Shown piece after piece: positions 1-13,924 of a stretch of 64,000 nucleotides of DNA; position 1 is the first letter of the stretch, and every line of letters begins with the position of its first letter. The position numbers and the translations under genes are program-made. Where the stretch lies: positions 195,333-259,332 of the forward strand of contig NW_019774258.1 in the NCBI RefSeq assembly GCF_001039355.2. The letters run 5' to 3'. The stretch comes from Lingula anatina. Taxonomy: Eukaryota; Brachiopoda; Lingulata; Lingulida; Lingulidae. The notes beneath the pieces were generated by a model. It was not told the origin of the DNA. It worked only from the letters and a program-made list of their open reading frames with translations, and ran no database searches.

Positions 1-872
1 GGGGGGGGGGGTGTGGGGGGGGAGGAGGTTTGGGCAAGGGGGGATCCCACAGCACTTCTCAACAGCCAGCCTGTAAATAAAACCGGGAAAATAACTAATC
101 AGGCACAAAAAGTCTGCTTCCCTCTAGCAAAGGTCACATGATAACCACACACAGCCAAGCCTCGTAACTCTCTCTGTCTTGTTAACACTGTGTCCCATCC
201 ATTTTTTGTGATCAATTCTTTCATTACAGAGTAGTGTGGGTGATGCGCTGTATGCATACAACTTGTCACTTCTATGTTCCCAAGGGATGGGTGCTGTCTG
301 GTCTCAAGCAGCTAACAGTTCGGTGATTTATGGCAGCCAGTGACTGATTTTCCAGTATAGGATGCTTTATAATGATAAGGTCATTTTATTAATAGGGTAT
401 GATATCTAAACTTCAACGAAATAGCTAGTTTTTTGATATGCTTTCATATCTGATGGATAAGGGTGTATTTTGGTGATGATTATGATGATGATGATGATAA
501 TGTTTTTAATGTACAATATTTAAACTTAAATGAAACATTTTTGTGTTAATTCTTAATGTTTTAATTAAGTTCTAAAATTTTAACTCAATTATTGTTGAAG
601 TCATAAAGTCTATATCTTACTTTGGTGTCATAATCTAAATAATCCAACATTGAAAAATAAGTATTGTATAAAAAACTGCAATTCTTACTATAATTCTATG
701 TATAACAATATGGATGAATTAAAAAATAAAAATAAAAATTCAGTCAGGAATTATCTTATTTCTACCATTTTACAGACGCCGTACACATAAACAATACCGG
801 TACTACAGCCACTATTACCACTGCTGTTACAAACACTTCTGTTCTTTCACTACTGCTAGTAATCAGCTATTG

Positions 873-1035
873 CTACTACTAATACCACCACTACTGGTAC
901 TACTACTACTACATGTAATACTACATGCACTACTACTTCTACTACAACTACATTGTACTACTACTACTACTACTGCTACTACTGCTACTGCTACTTCTAC
1001 TACAACTACTGCTACTGCTGCTGCTGCTGCTGCAA
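873..1035. repeat. Compound (TAC)n/(TGC)n microsatellite
   Basis: About 160 bases of imperfect TAC and CTG-type triplets, ending in a pure run of TGC near 1014-1033. It generates long open frames on both strands (poly-Val/Ala one way, poly-Thr/Leu the other) that are artefacts of the repeat. Confidence 0.9.
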
Positions 1036-2076
1036 CTGTTAAAATACAAGCACAACTTACTATTAAACTATTGCACCAGACTGTATCCTGCCCAAGTAGA
1101 TTGAAAATAAAAACTCTTAAGTCACCAAGTGCCCTGGGATAAAAAGCTCTTTTCACAATTTCTCGAGTATTGTCTATACAAGGAAAGAACCCTTAGCATG
1201 GCAGTGTTCTACATTAGGCTAATCAATTAAATATCTCTTATTTCATTACAAAGCTAACTTCACCTACCTGTGAAGAAAAAACCAATATGAAAAAACAATG
1301 TTTTATTCCTTGACACTTCCTTTGCCCGTGAAATTTCAGAGATTAGAAGAAAACCAAAACTTCTAGCCCAAAGGGTTTTCCTTTCACAACAAGAAACCTA
1401 ACTCCTCTCTTCAAATACTTGAATCTCCTGTCTTCATTTTCCTGGAAACTAAAAGCTTTTCTCCATCTCCTCAAACAATATAGGCCTAGTCTATCAACCA
1501 TTTAGAAATCTGTTTTCAAAACTTTCTTTTCAATCCCGTATCGACATGTGACCACCAATTTACGTCCGGCACGACAAGATATACTTGCCATTGATTTTCA
1601 CAGAAAAGAATTAGGTACCAGAGAGTATCCAGTGTGCCAATTAAATTATACCCTGATACTGTACACAAATATTGACTGGCTTCTCCCATGCGTAGGCTGG
1701 CTAGGGGAATTTCTGTTTGATGATATCGGGTTACATCAGCAAATTGTGATAATGATAAATTAGAAAATGAAATATTAAAAAGAATGTATTTACTTTACAG
1801 CACCCTGTGTACCAGGAGGTATTGGGACTTCACCTCTATTAGAAGGGTGATTGTGGACTTGAGGCCCACCATTTAATGCCTAGTCCAGACCATTTAGACA
1901 CAAAAAAGTATTCACCGAAAATATGGGAAAGAATTCCTTTTTTTACAAAAAAAAAACTAATTCAGCTGCATACCAAGGACAATGATATCTTAATCATTTG
2001 CAAAATGTTGACATTTTTCATGATAATAATGTAAGTGTATAGCAATAACACAAATCACAAAACTCTTTACATGGAT

Positions 2077-2096
2077 GGGGGGGGGGGGGGGGGGGG
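2077..2096. repeat. Poly-G tract
   Basis: An uninterrupted run of about 20 G. Such tracts are prone to sequencing-length error and can form G-quadruplexes. Confidence 0.9.
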
Positions 2097-2219
2097 AGCT
2101 AAACTGGTTTCCTTCTCTGCAAAGAAATATATGTTCATCATATCTGCATTTTCTGTTGTAAAAATAGATACTTAATACCAGTGCCTTTATACTGACTATA
2201 CTGGGATCATGCTGTGCAG

Positions 2220-2402
2220 AATTGTTATCCAAGGAATACATATAACTCTGCCAGTCAGCACCCTGGATCTCAGAGGGTTTCCAGTTCTGGACAAGGCAGA
2301 GGCATGATGGTAGTAGACAGGAGTGTCCAGGGACCTCCCAGACTCAGGGTGAAATTCAGAAGCTCTGGGAATGATCTGTTTCCCCAAGGTACACCAGAAT
2401 AG
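2220..2402 (+). CDS. Possible orphan terminal coding exon, unknown protein
   Basis: After a candidate 3' splice site (TGCTGTGCAG, ending at 2219) an open frame runs 60 codons to a TAG at 2400-2402. The encoded peptide is polar and Gly/Ser/Arg-rich, including SSSGQGRGMMVVD and RLRVKFRSSGNDLF, unlike the hydrophobic AT-driven peptides of the surrounding DNA. The stretch is more GC-rich than its flanks, and an AATAAA lies about 220 bases downstream (near 2627). The pyrimidine tract before the splice site is poor, and no upstream exon in this window joins it convincingly. It could be the last exon of a gene lying to the left, a decayed exon, or chance. I do not recognise the family. Confidence 0.28.
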   Translation, partial: NCYPRNTYNSASQHPGSQRVSSSGQGRGMMVVDRSVQGPPRLRVKFRSSGNDLFPQGTPE

Positions 2403-3753
2403 TTTTAAAAAGTTCATAATGGTGTGAATATATATTTGACAGCTTTTCCTTTTCTCCTGTTGTACGTGTCTGTTTTCTGGCAACTGTTCAATGCTTGGTT
2501 TTTAATAAGACTTTAATCCTGGAAGAGGTCAGTTTCAGGTCACAAGATTCAGATATTTTTCAAAATCACAACTGCAATTTGAAAACTTTGATTAAAACTA
2601 AGAGAAAGAATGACAAATTATTGAAAAATAAAAACATTCTCAGTAATCGCACAAAAAGAGTGCAAATCGTTTCATTGAATGTTAATCCTGCCTGATAAAA
2701 AATGCATTTATTCCTTCTTTACTTCAATCAATGTTTTGTCTAGACACAAGGAAACAGGTGACTCGTTGCACACCTGTACAAACTGTGTAATATTCTGGTT
2801 GAAATCCTATTGACACTGCATAGAGTGTTGCCACTTGAGAAGATTAAAAATCTATATGGTTTTTTTTTTCATGGTACTCTCCAATAAAGACCCTTAATTC
2901 ATTATGCAATAAGAGCTATAAGCATCCTGCATTTTTTATGCGTGACCTCAAACTTTGAGTTCTCTTTGAGCGTCTGTCAATCAAGTGTTGAAAGAGTCTT
3001 GGTACTGCAGTTATGCCTCAACTATGTGTGAAATTTCTCTAGATAAACAGTGGAAAATATAATAGCCGCTAGTAATGACACATGGAGATGCACTGTAGGA
3101 TTGATTAAAGATGAGAGTTATTGAACTGCAGACCCCTGCTACATACAGTCCAGTACAGTCCAGTACGAAACAGATATTCCCTGCTTTTTTGTGAACTTCC
3201 AGGTCTTCTCTTCTAGAAGATGGGTAGAATTTGAAAAACAAAGCAATGCAAGGGGAAAAAACAGTAAATAAACTATTGAGAATTAACCATGATCATTCAC
3301 TGAACATACGAGTCTCCAATGGCTAGTGATAGACTTTTGAATTGAGTCATTCAAAGACATGCAGAGAAGGATCTGATATTTCTTTAAAAACAGTGAATTG
3401 TTGAACATTGGCAAAAATACTGTACCATATAAAGATCTTTTAATGAGAATTTTATTCTTTCCAGGGTTCAAATATGGGGGTGGAGTGAGGGGGAGGGGGT
3501 GAAACTTCTGAACTGACTTTGAAAAACTGTCAACCCTGAGTAAGGCAGTAAGCTGAAAGAGTTTAATTCTACTGCACCTGTACAGTTCAGGTCACTCTCC
3601 ACTGTGGATCCCTCAGTCTAGGTATCAGTGATTATCACAGTGATCTAATTACCAGTATTGATTGCATGGTTATGGAAAAATATGGAACAGCTGAAAATTG
3701 TTCTGAAGATGTGTAATCAAAATCTACAAAAATACTAGACTCATTTGCATCAG

Positions 3754-3756
<3 letters not shown>

Positions 3757-3835
<79 letters not shown>
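3757..3835. repeat. (AT)n microsatellite
   Basis: About 39 uninterrupted AT dinucleotides, self-complementary and likely to extrude as a cruciform. The Ile-Tyr repeat peptide predicted across it is an artefact. Confidence 0.95.
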
Positions 3836-3837
<2 letters not shown>

Positions 3838-6089
3838 GGTAGTTATTTTGGAGGATGGTCTTCAGAGAAATGTCACTGTATATCAAACAGTACCATGGAA
3901 AATTAACAGGGACTACACAATATATATAGTGGTACATGTAAATAGACTTGTGTTCAGGGGTGTGCAGGAAGGGGGGGGCTGAAATGGGACTCCACCCGGA
4001 ACAAAGTTTGAACTAGGTTTTATGCCAATTTTCATGTTAGATGAGCTACGAGGGTGAAAAGCTCCATTTTTCTTATATCTTCTTTTATGCTAAATGCAGT
4101 TTGATTTTAAGTTGATCCGTATCCGAGCACACATAAACCAGTACCCATGAATGCTGTAATACATGGGCCATGCTTTCTCTCATGGTGCCCAATACTCCAT
4201 GGTACTAATTCTAATCAATTGCCTCCTTACAATACCAACTACCACCAGCAGTCTAACTCAGATAATACCAGGGGTGAACTGAGCTATTAAAGCATTGATT
4301 TACTATAGCAGAGGGCTCCATAGTCTTACTATAACTTAGCAGCTTCTCTGGGTTATTGTGATCACTGTGATCAGAAAGTATTACGTTAATCAATGACAAC
4401 TGATGGCTTGTTATGTCAGATCTTATAGATGGTTTAGCTGTTCACTTTTCATTATATCATTAACAAACTGTGAAGAAAGTCAGACTCCACTAGGTTTTAA
4501 ACTAAAACCCTTTTGGTATCAAACATGGCCAGGCGTGAAACTTATTTCATCTGGGATTTTACTGTCTGAGGGGCAGTCGGATTTCTCTGTGTGGTGGATG
4601 TGTTTTAGGTTTTACAGTAATCAGTCTCCGACTGTCTCCAGTCTAATCAATGCTGTCTTTCTATGTTGTCATCATGTTTAAAAACTGATACCGTAAAACA
4701 GATGATTCCTAATAAATTTTCTTAATTTTCAATCAATTCCATTTCATGTCTTAGCTACATCAAGAGGCATAACTTGTCTATCATTTAAGTGTCTGTCTGT
4801 TTAATCCTGTTGTGGATATATATGAATGGCTATATCCATGAGGGGGGATGATCTATAACCACAAGGTCTTCAAACCGATACACAGGTGACACATGGTCAA
4901 TACTTGGTGGTCGAGAGTGCAGGTAGCTTTCAAACTCTTATAGCTGCAAGGGTGGACACAGGATGTCTTCTGGAGCTTTTCGAAGATGGTCAGAATTTTT
5001 CAAGTTTACATTGACGGGCATCATATTTTTTCTGTCGGAAGGCGGTCAAAAATGGAGGATGGATCAACAAAGATAATTTGGAAGACTGTCAGAAAATAAC
5101 TCTGGATCTGTTCCTGCAGGGCAGCACTGAAGACTCAGGGAAATAATTCGTGTATGGATTTAGTAACTTGGAATATGACAAAGTGTATAGAAAGTAAAAA
5201 CAAAGAATTCTATAGCAAAAATGGTTAGATATAAAATTCAGTAAAATGTATTTTATAGATTTCTAAAATTTCATTTGCTGGTTTATTTTTGTTGATTTTA
5301 ACTTAAATAATCATTACATATGTTGAAGGGAAAAAATCTCAATATCCAATAAAATTGTTTGATGAGGAAAACTATAATTCATCCCTCTTTTCAAATGAAA
5401 TCTGACCATTTGACCTCAACTCCCTAATTTGTCCAATTAAAAAAGTACAAAAAGGACCACATCACATCCCACAATCACAGTGTATATCCAAGGGGGGTAT
5501 CCTCCCCCACCATTGATTGTTTAGGTCAATGGGAAAATAATGCCGTAAAGTAAAGGTTATGATTCCCCCTCCCTCTGCCCAATTACTGCCCAATAGGAGG
5601 GTTTATTCTATTGATTATGCCTTATTGGACTTATAGAAACATTGCGGAGAAACATTAACAAACCTATGAAAAAGGAATTGACCGTAATGGTTTGCAAACA
5701 TTGACTGATTGGCCGCTGTGAAGTATTGAACATTGGGTATAATACCTTGCCATAAGGACCTTTCATTGAATAGAAAAAATCTTTCTGGTCTGTGTCTAAT
5801 AACTTGTATGCGAGGCATGACATGTGTTAAAATTTTGCAGAAGCAGGTGAAGTCTAATAAATGCAACTGCAAGCTTGTTAAATTCACAAAAAGAAAGACC
5901 ACAGTGTGGTATAACATGTGTATCTGTATTTGTAAATATCTACCAAATGATTTATATTAGTACTAATTTGTAATTAAAAGAACTAAAAATGCTTCAGGAC
6001 ACCAATTATTTCTTACCCTGACAAATAAACCATGTGAATGTTCACATTTCTCCTCATCTCTGTAATGAAGTGACCAATTCAGGACCTTG

Positions 6090-6135
6090 CCATCCACCCC
6101 CACCCCTACCCCCACACCCCCACCCCCACCCCAAA
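6090..6135. repeat. (CCCCCA)n-like C-rich repeat
   Basis: Runs of four or five C separated by A, AC or T. On the minus strand this is a series of G-runs with G-quadruplex potential. Confidence 0.8.
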
Positions 6136-7889
6136 CTGGGAACCCTGAGACTAGCTTCTGTGTTGAAAATGTGTTACATATTCAAAACTTAACTCTAAAC
6201 AATGTCCTCTGTCAGTTCTGTGGCCTGGAAAACATGGTTAAGGTGGTCCATTTGTAAACTCACCAAAGAGACCCACAAGAGGTTACCCTGTTCCAAATTT
6301 GGTGTTCCTAGCTTACCGGTACCTATTTCTCCAAAAATCCAGTGACACATTTTCACAGCTCTGGTATCAGAGATTGCAATGGATAATAAAAGTATTAGAG
6401 GCCTTCTATTACAGTATTCCTCTGGAGTGTCATATAATGTTTGTTTTCAGTGTGACAGCCCAATCACTATTTACAAAGATATTTAAACAACATACTGTAC
6501 AAATACCACATACTTTCTCCTGTTCATACATATAGATATTCTATCAATTTGTAAGATACCTTTTCCACTTTTCTTACCTTAAAGTATTTTCTTGCTACAA
6601 TATAACGCAACAATCCTGATTAGTAATGGTCTACGAGCTTCTTTATATCAAACAGTTCTTTTTTTAAGATACAGCACTGAGATGAACCAAGATTCTACTG
6701 AAGGAAACGTCAGGCGAGAAAAGCAAACATTAACCTGCAGTGTTAAGCACTAGATGATCTGAGATCTAAGACTGGGGTTACCCAGGTGAAAATAAATTTA
6801 ATAAATTTATTCCAATTCAATCAAATCAAGGCCCTATTAAAAATCAATAAAGTTTAATTGTTATATATCCTCTCAAAATGTAGATTTTATCAAAGAAATG
6901 CATTAAATTTTTTTGCTTTTACTCACCCTTTTCTCATGTTTTGTTATTCATCACATAAGAAACTTGAATCTTCATTTCAAGATTATTCTCTGGCATATGA
7001 GGTTCCCCAGTGTACTGGCATACTACAGTGGAACTCATGGCTTTGATCAGATATAATATGTGTCTACCATAAAAAATTAAAAGAACCCCTCCTCCCCCCC
7101 CCTCATGGAAACCCCACTGTACACTCAATCAGACAGCTTTTTGCACCTTGATGACATAAGCAAATATCAAATATTACTCTCTAAGCTTGGAGTTCAAACA
7201 GAAAACAGCTTAATGGAACTGAACACATGGTTTTCAAGTGGGAAGTTTTTCATGAATATTTCATAGCTCAAATGTTATGAAGAGAAAAAATAGCTTTTAG
7301 AAGAAAATCAGCCACTCTTGGATGTGGACACAAGCTTACTTGACAGAACATAAGGAGGTGTGACTCAGACATTTTTGTGATGTTGAATGTTTAAAAAATT
7401 ACTACAAATAAATATCAGTGAATTCACAGTTCAACAAGGTCAAAGTTGAGACCCCACATGAAGAAACAAATTTGAAGCTGAAAGTTTTTTCATACAGTGA
7501 AATCACTTATAAAAATGCTCTGCACTATTGGATGAGGTCCTTCAATTGTAAAAGTTTCCCTCCTTTTGGTGCTTAAATAATAGCCAGCCTCTTCTCCTCA
7601 TAAAAAATTTAATTTAAAGGTCAAACCATTCGACAGGATAATATACAGAACTAGGCAATAGCCTATTTTGCAGAAAAAGAATTCCTGACATGTATGTGAA
7701 GTAAAAGGATATTTCAAGGTATAGGTAAACTTTCACTGAACCTTCTTATCCTCAAACAAATTGGGTTATATCTAAGGAGTGATTTGGTGAAAGAAATGCA
7801 GACAAAAAAAGAGGAAAACAAATTCTAGCAGATGACCAACAGCAGCAATTTGCTCTCCTGACATAGCATGTAGCACAATGTAAGGGACT

Positions 7890-7904
7890 GGGGGGGGGGG
7901 GGGG
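7890..7904. repeat. Poly-G tract
   Basis: Fifteen consecutive G in otherwise AT-rich non-genic DNA. Confidence 0.9.
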
Positions 7905-8640
7905 CATTTGGGTGTCACAGGTATAACTTGGAAAACTGAAATATTTTCAATGAAAATTTATAGCATTCCTTTTTAATTTTTTTATGTATGTGTTTTAACT
8001 GTTTCTCATTCAATCATCTGATGAGGTGTGCTGATGAACAAAGATGCTCTTTAAGAGCACATAGATACAAACACACCATGTACCTAGCACACACTGAAAA
8101 GGACAATTTAGTACCATATTTTTATTAATCTAAATAAATTTATTAAAATGCATGCATATATTTCTTATTTTTTAATCTAACTCACCCAGCCACTTTTATA
8201 ACTGGTTTACTGATGTACCGGTATTAACATAAAATGCTGCAGTGAAAATCTGACCCATTCCTTACCACCATTAAACCAAAGTCCCAAGGTAATAAAAACC
8301 TGCACATTCCAACAATACCCTAAAACACATTTTTTGTTTCCAAATGTGGAGTAATAAAAATCTCTGAATTCCACACAAATTGGTATGTAAACGCCTAGTA
8401 CTTGCTGGTGTAGGGTTTTGTTTTCCAGCCTTCGGTGATAAACTCTTCACATGGCACACTAATTGGCAGGAAAAGCCAGGGGTTTACCAAAAAAATTATC
8501 ATGTAAATAAAATCTGTCAAAAGTGCTCCTGTCTCCGTCTGGATATCACCAGCAGGTCTTTATTGTAAGAGGTTAATTTGACTCTCTTTAACTGAGCTAT
8601 GAAAACACAATCAAGACAATCAACATGTCATATTATACAA

Positions 8641-8644
8641 AAAA

Positions 8645-8703
<59 letters not shown>

Positions 8704-8704
8704 A
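8641..8704. repeat. (AAAT)n microsatellite
   Basis: About 16 copies of a TAAA tetranucleotide, followed by imperfect AAT/ATG triplets to about 8738. Confidence 0.95.
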
Positions 8705-11267
8705 ACAAAATATAATAATAATAATGATAATAATAATTTCAAAAACAGAATTATTTTTTGTTATGTAGATATTGATAAAGTGATTGTTTGAGACTGAAGC
8801 ACAATTTCACAGTTTGTCACAGCAGGAAATTATATCATAGACATACCATTCCCTGGTCACAGGCACTATTTTCTGTAGACACACCCAATTCAGTACCAAT
8901 TACGACTACCAACAGAGAAAGCTACCCTGCCAAACATGAGACTGTCTTTTTATGAGGAAATCAACTCTTCATCAAGTTCAAAATCTTGGCGAAAAACTGA
9001 GTCATCTCTCGTCTTCCAGACCACCATCTCAGCAGCTGGTCCTCTTGTCTCTTAATTCTAGCGGAAATGTTGTTTTAAATAGAAATGGATATCCCAAACT
9101 ATGAGACACACACACACCCATAAACTGCTCACAGATAAAAACTGTCAGAAAAAAGTCATTTTGAATTATTCTCAGTGACTGCCTAAAGTGATACCTAATT
9201 GGTTGTGACATGCAGTTATTTGCTTAATTACTAATATAACTCCACATAAAGAAATTATAAACTCAAATAATAATGATATTGGTTTCAAGAGAGTAAGCCA
9301 AAACAAATAATTTTTTTTCAAGTGTATCATATCATTTGTTATTCTTCAATCAAAACATCTTCTAAATTTCAGGCAAAAATTAGCTCACAAATGACAGTAG
9401 CAATGTCGGAAAAGCCCACAATAACTCCAATAAGTCAACTAAGTGCGGGGTGTAGAGGGCATTTTTTTTTTTAATTTTCCAGGGTTATTGTTGGGTAAAG
9501 CATCACAAATTCCACTCCCTTCCAATAAGCTTATCAGAGGTCAAAAAGTACATGGCAAACTGCTAATCTGATGACAAAATAACATAATACTGGAAAATAT
9601 TGGCCTAGATACAAAAATAAACTACACAGTCAATGTGCCTTCAATGAATATAACTTAAGGGCCAGTTATTACCAAAATACTACCCCCAATTAACAATAAT
9701 AACCTTATCAATAACCAGCTTAAATTTCTCAAGGCAAAGTAGACAAGATCTTACACCCCGCCATCTGTGCTTTTGTTGCATATCCCACCGAACTGTTGCT
9801 TTGTCTTACTAAGCTCACTAGTGTGAGGTAACAAAGCTAACAGCAGGTGAAAAAGTTTTTCTTCTGGATACGTTTGCTTCAGGGTGATGTCTCACACACC
9901 TTCTGACAGATCTGTTTTGAGGGAGAATAAGTGGTCTCAGGGGAGATAAATACATACGTCTCTAGTTGGTACATGAAACTGATGGCAAGTGAGACTCTAA
10001 GGTAGATGAGGGTAAGTTCCCTTCAAATAATTAAGGGGTCTACAAGACACAACATACACCCCTCTCAAAATCATCAGGATTTTCTTCTTTAAAGTTCACA
10101 TGTATGTCACATGTATCTAACAATTGATTCCCACTCACCTGATGAAGAAATGGCTGGATCACCTTGGGAATTTCTTGCAAAGTTGGTCAATTCTTTTCAC
10201 GACAGTCTGAAATGGTGAAACGTGGTATGTTTAATTCAGATGAAGGAAATGATACAGGCGTGGAAGTGTTAATATCTACTGCAACATATATTCTGAAATG
10301 AAATTTTCCTACTGCATCAACGTACAGTGCAAGGAGCATCACATGGCGCAATGTCTGCTTTTTTTTAGAATCATCAAGCAATAAAAGAAATGTGTTAAAG
10401 TGTCGTCAATCAGACGGACACTCTGCCCCTGCTATTATGCCTCCCTTATTTAAACTGCTCACCTTGAAAAAATAAACATCACCCTCGCCCTTTAGTGCCA
10501 GTGTAAAACACTATCCATTCACGCGCACAATAAAAATCGATTCATGTTTTCATACATCAGATTCATTCATCGATACAGGGCGGGGGATCTTGTTTTCCCA
10601 AGCCTAACCACCAGTGTTGTGTTAAACGGTTGAAGAATTGTTCAGAAGCGCTTGTATTCTTCCCAGCACAGTGGAGCAATTTCCTTTAATTTTATTGTGG
10701 ATGGATGAAGCATTACTTTGGACACCTTTGGTGTGAACACCTAACACACGTACATGTAGATGCCGGGGAATGGCCTGTTGAAATTTTCTCTCCGGCGTTT
10801 ACTTAATGGAATGTAAACTTGAATTTTGATAACTTAAAAAGGAAGATGAACTGCATGGTAAAAAGTACTCAGCAATAGCTATTACAGTCTCTTGTGAAAT
10901 GTGACCCAACCGGACTTGCTGGGGGGCCAAATTATATACACAATATACCAATGAAGTGAATGTGACCTATCAATATTTGAAACACAAGCAAAATTATCTC
11001 TACAATAACACACTGGTGATGTTTTTCAGAAAGACGGCATTTACCAATTTTCCTTATAATTAACATTTTGTCATCCTATTCACATTTTAGAGATTTGAAA
11101 TCAAATCAAATTTTACCACATATTTGAAATATTATAAAAAAACAAATTAAAAAAAAGGTCATTCAGTGACTCAGATGTGTTCTGCCTGGGGTTTGTATAC
11201 AGATTTGCACTCCAAAAGTTTACTATGTTTGATGTAAACTGTGAAACGCCATCTTTCTTTTTCCTAT

Positions 11268-11337
11268 TGCTGTTTGCCAATCTCACATTTCACACCCTTT
11301 ATTTTCCCCAATGCTGTTTGCCGATCTCACATTTCAT
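11268..11337. repeat. Short direct duplication, 44-base spacing
   Basis: Two copies of a segment beginning TGCTGTTTGCC and containing ATCTCACATTTCA, 44 bases apart with one substitution in the core. No gene context. Confidence 0.7.
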
Positions 11338-13132
11338 GGGACAAGAGCCACTTGAATCTGACAGGCAAAGAAAGGTTATGGTTACTGAATGATTCCTCTG
11401 TGATGTAGCATAAAAAGAAAAGAAAAAAAAGAGCAGGTGTTGAAAAGACACCAGGAGGGTGGCATTTATTGTCAAGTATTGTCCAAAGATTTTATACAAA
11501 ACATTGTCTATAATTTTAGATTTAATACATAAAGCACTCCTTAAGCTAAAAATAAAATATTTTATGACACATAACAATAATAAAGGCAGTGCCTAATCCT
11601 AATTCACCCTTTTTAAAAGTATATGTTGATTTTTGTGTTATTGAAACAAACATGCATGCATTATAAAAGGAATTGCTGCCTTTAGAAACTCGATGCATAT
11701 TTATTGAAGGAGGGTATCCTTTCTTTCCTCCCTTCACTTTTATTATTCATTTATCTATTTTGAGTGGGGCACCACCTTCTCAATGCCAAGGATGGTTATT
11801 AAAGAAGAAGACAAAAAATTTTGATCAACTTAATGTTTCATAATCTTTTTAAATACTTAAAAGACCAAATAATTTCAAGCAGACCATTTCTCACATTTTA
11901 AGAAATAATTTTCTACTGACCATGATATTTTATGGATATTCAAGTTTCAACCCCCCCCCCTCCCAACCTTCTTGCCTGCACATACATATAAATGGACAAA
12001 TTTAACACATACATCTATGCAAAAGCATGACTACATATTCACATTGAAAGTTGATATCTGAGGAATTCAGAAAATAACATTTAGAGAACTTGCACTCTCA
12101 GTTGATCTCTTTTTAAAGTTTTGATTGAGGGCACTGGCAGACTTACCTACACCACTGTTCTCAATGGGTTTAAGAGACAACATGGGCCTGTCACTTCATT
12201 TACACATTTTCCAATGTATCCTCTTGTAAAAATAGCCATGCACATAGGGAGATTTGAAAATGAGGACTTATGGGATATTTATAATACTACAGGAATGAAA
12301 AAACACTTTTTGCTCTGTTTAATAATTACATGAAAACTTTTATGGGGATAATATTATTATAACAGAAACAACACAGCTGGTCTCTTCATAAAAGAAACAT
12401 CAAAATATGGGTATCCAAGAATTATCATAATCTAGACAATCAATATGCACATAATCATGACAAATGGGTAATAAACAATTTTTGTTTTCTGTCATCTAGG
12501 TAAATAAATTTACCATTTTGCAAAACACTGCCAGTACTTGGTAAAGATGCAGCTGCTGCCCTCTTTTGATCACACACAGCATTAGGCAAAAACTGTGCAT
12601 CGATTGGCATTCATACTTCAATGGTATATGTTTGGTACTTGAAAATACAAGTCCTAAAAGTGGCTGATGAGATATAATTTCAGGTTCATTTGCCTGAATT
12701 TATACAAGATAGTAGATATATCGTTTTATATAGGTCTGGAACATAACCTCAACAAAACTAAAAACTTTCCAAATTTACTAAAACCTTGGTAACTGAAATA
12801 CTCTGATGATCACTTAAATCAGTTAACCAGGTACAATATATCAAATTTTATTTTTTTCTTGTTGAAAAGTTACCTTAAAGAGGGATGAGTATTGCAAATG
12901 GCCCACAACTGCCTGAATGCAATGCATCCATCCCTTGCTCCATATAACACACATAAAATAGCCTCAGGTAGTACATTTTTTTAATAATGCCCTCTTCTCT
13001 TGTCAGTGATTTTCTCTTCTACAGCTTTATGGACAAAAAAGTGAATAAAGCCAGACAAAAGTAACAACCTGTTTGACATGTATGACTGTCCCAATTTTTT
13101 GAGGAAATCATTATTTGAGGGGACGTTTTTTT

Positions 13133-13826
13133 NNNNNNNNNNNNNNNNNNNNNNNNNNNNNNNNNNNNNNNNNNNNNNNNNNNNNNNNNNNNNNNNNNNN
13201 NNNNNNNNNNNNNNNNNNNNNNNNNNNNNNNNNNNNNNNNNNNNNNNNNNNNNNNNNNNNNNNNNNNNNNNNNNNNNNNNNNNNNNNNNNNNNNNNNNNN
13301 NNNNNNNNNNNNNNNNNNNNNNNNNNNNNNNNNNNNNNNNNNNNNNNNNNNNNNNNNNNNNNNNNNNNNNNNNNNNNNNNNNNNNNNNNNNNNNNNNNNN
13401 NNNNNNNNNNNNNNNNNNNNNNNNNNNNNNNNNNNNNNNNNNNNNNNNNNNNNNNNNNNNNNNNNNNNNNNNNNNNNNNNNNNNNNNNNNNNNNNNNNNN
13501 NNNNNNNNNNNNNNNNNNNNNNNNNNNNNNNNNNNNNNNNNNNNNNNNNNNNNNNNNNNNNNNNNNNNNNNNNNNNNNNNNNNNNNNNNNNNNNNNNNNN
13601 NNNNNNNNNNNNNNNNNNNNNNNNNNNNNNNNNNNNNNNNNNNNNNNNNNNNNNNNNNNNNNNNNNNNNNNNNNNNNNNNNNNNNNNNNNNNNNNNNNNN
13701 NNNNNNNNNNNNNNNNNNNNNNNNNNNNNNNNNNNNNNNNNNNNNNNNNNNNNNNNNNNNNNNNNNNNNNNNNNNNNNNNNNNNNNNNNNNNNNNNNNNN
13801 NNNNNNNNNNNNNNNNNNNNNNNNNN
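13133..13826. other. Assembly gap (694 N)
   Basis: A run of N flanked by poly-T on the left and poly-A followed by GT/GA dinucleotides on the right, the usual setting for an assembly break in repeats. Open frames drawn across it have no meaning. Confidence 0.99.
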
Positions 13827-13846
13827 AAAAAAAGGTAAAGTGTTTA

Positions 13847-13924
<78 letters not shown>

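Larger units (their letters stand above)
1..2219. other. No gene seen; simple-repeat-rich sequence
   Basis: AT-rich non-coding-looking DNA. It opens with a G-rich run (1-28) and includes ATG/ATA triplet tracts near 475-500, a compound TAC/TGC microsatellite and a poly-G tract. The open frames here either come from the triplet repeat or are short with no recognisable motif. A short segment at 1801-1848 follows a reasonable 3' splice site but is open in more than one frame and cannot be assigned. Confidence 0.6.
2403..13132. other. Long stretch without a supportable gene
   Basis: AT-rich sequence with many stop codons in all frames. The open frames of 60-100 codons are low-complexity or hydrophobic, and none shows a known domain, plausible splice structure or conserved motif. 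A slightly more GC-balanced patch at 10140-10800 contains strong splice-like sequences on the minus strand but no continuing frame. No tRNA or rRNA was recognised. The repeats inside the stretch are listed separately. Confidence 0.55.

Noticed and set aside
863-1156. Overlapping open frames on both strands (poly-Val/Ala and poly-Thr/Leu)
   Set aside because: Both are translations of a TAC/TGC triplet repeat with no domain or splice context.
1801-1848. Possible small exon after TTTACTTTACAG
   Set aside because: Several frames are open, none joins 2220-2402 with a recognisable protein, and the donor is weak.
3635-3937. 100-residue frame with a long Ile-Tyr repeat
   Set aside because: Produced by the (AT)n microsatellite.
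4403-4681. 92-residue plus-strand frame
   Set aside because: Hydrophobic and Cys/Ser-rich composition typical of random AT-rich frames; no splice or domain evidence.
10138-10381. Minus-strand frame followed by a splice-like exon (acceptor after CACCATTTCAG, donor CAG|GTGAGT)
   Set aside because: The frame does not stay open through the donor and no partner exon or family motif was found; at most a non-coding exon.
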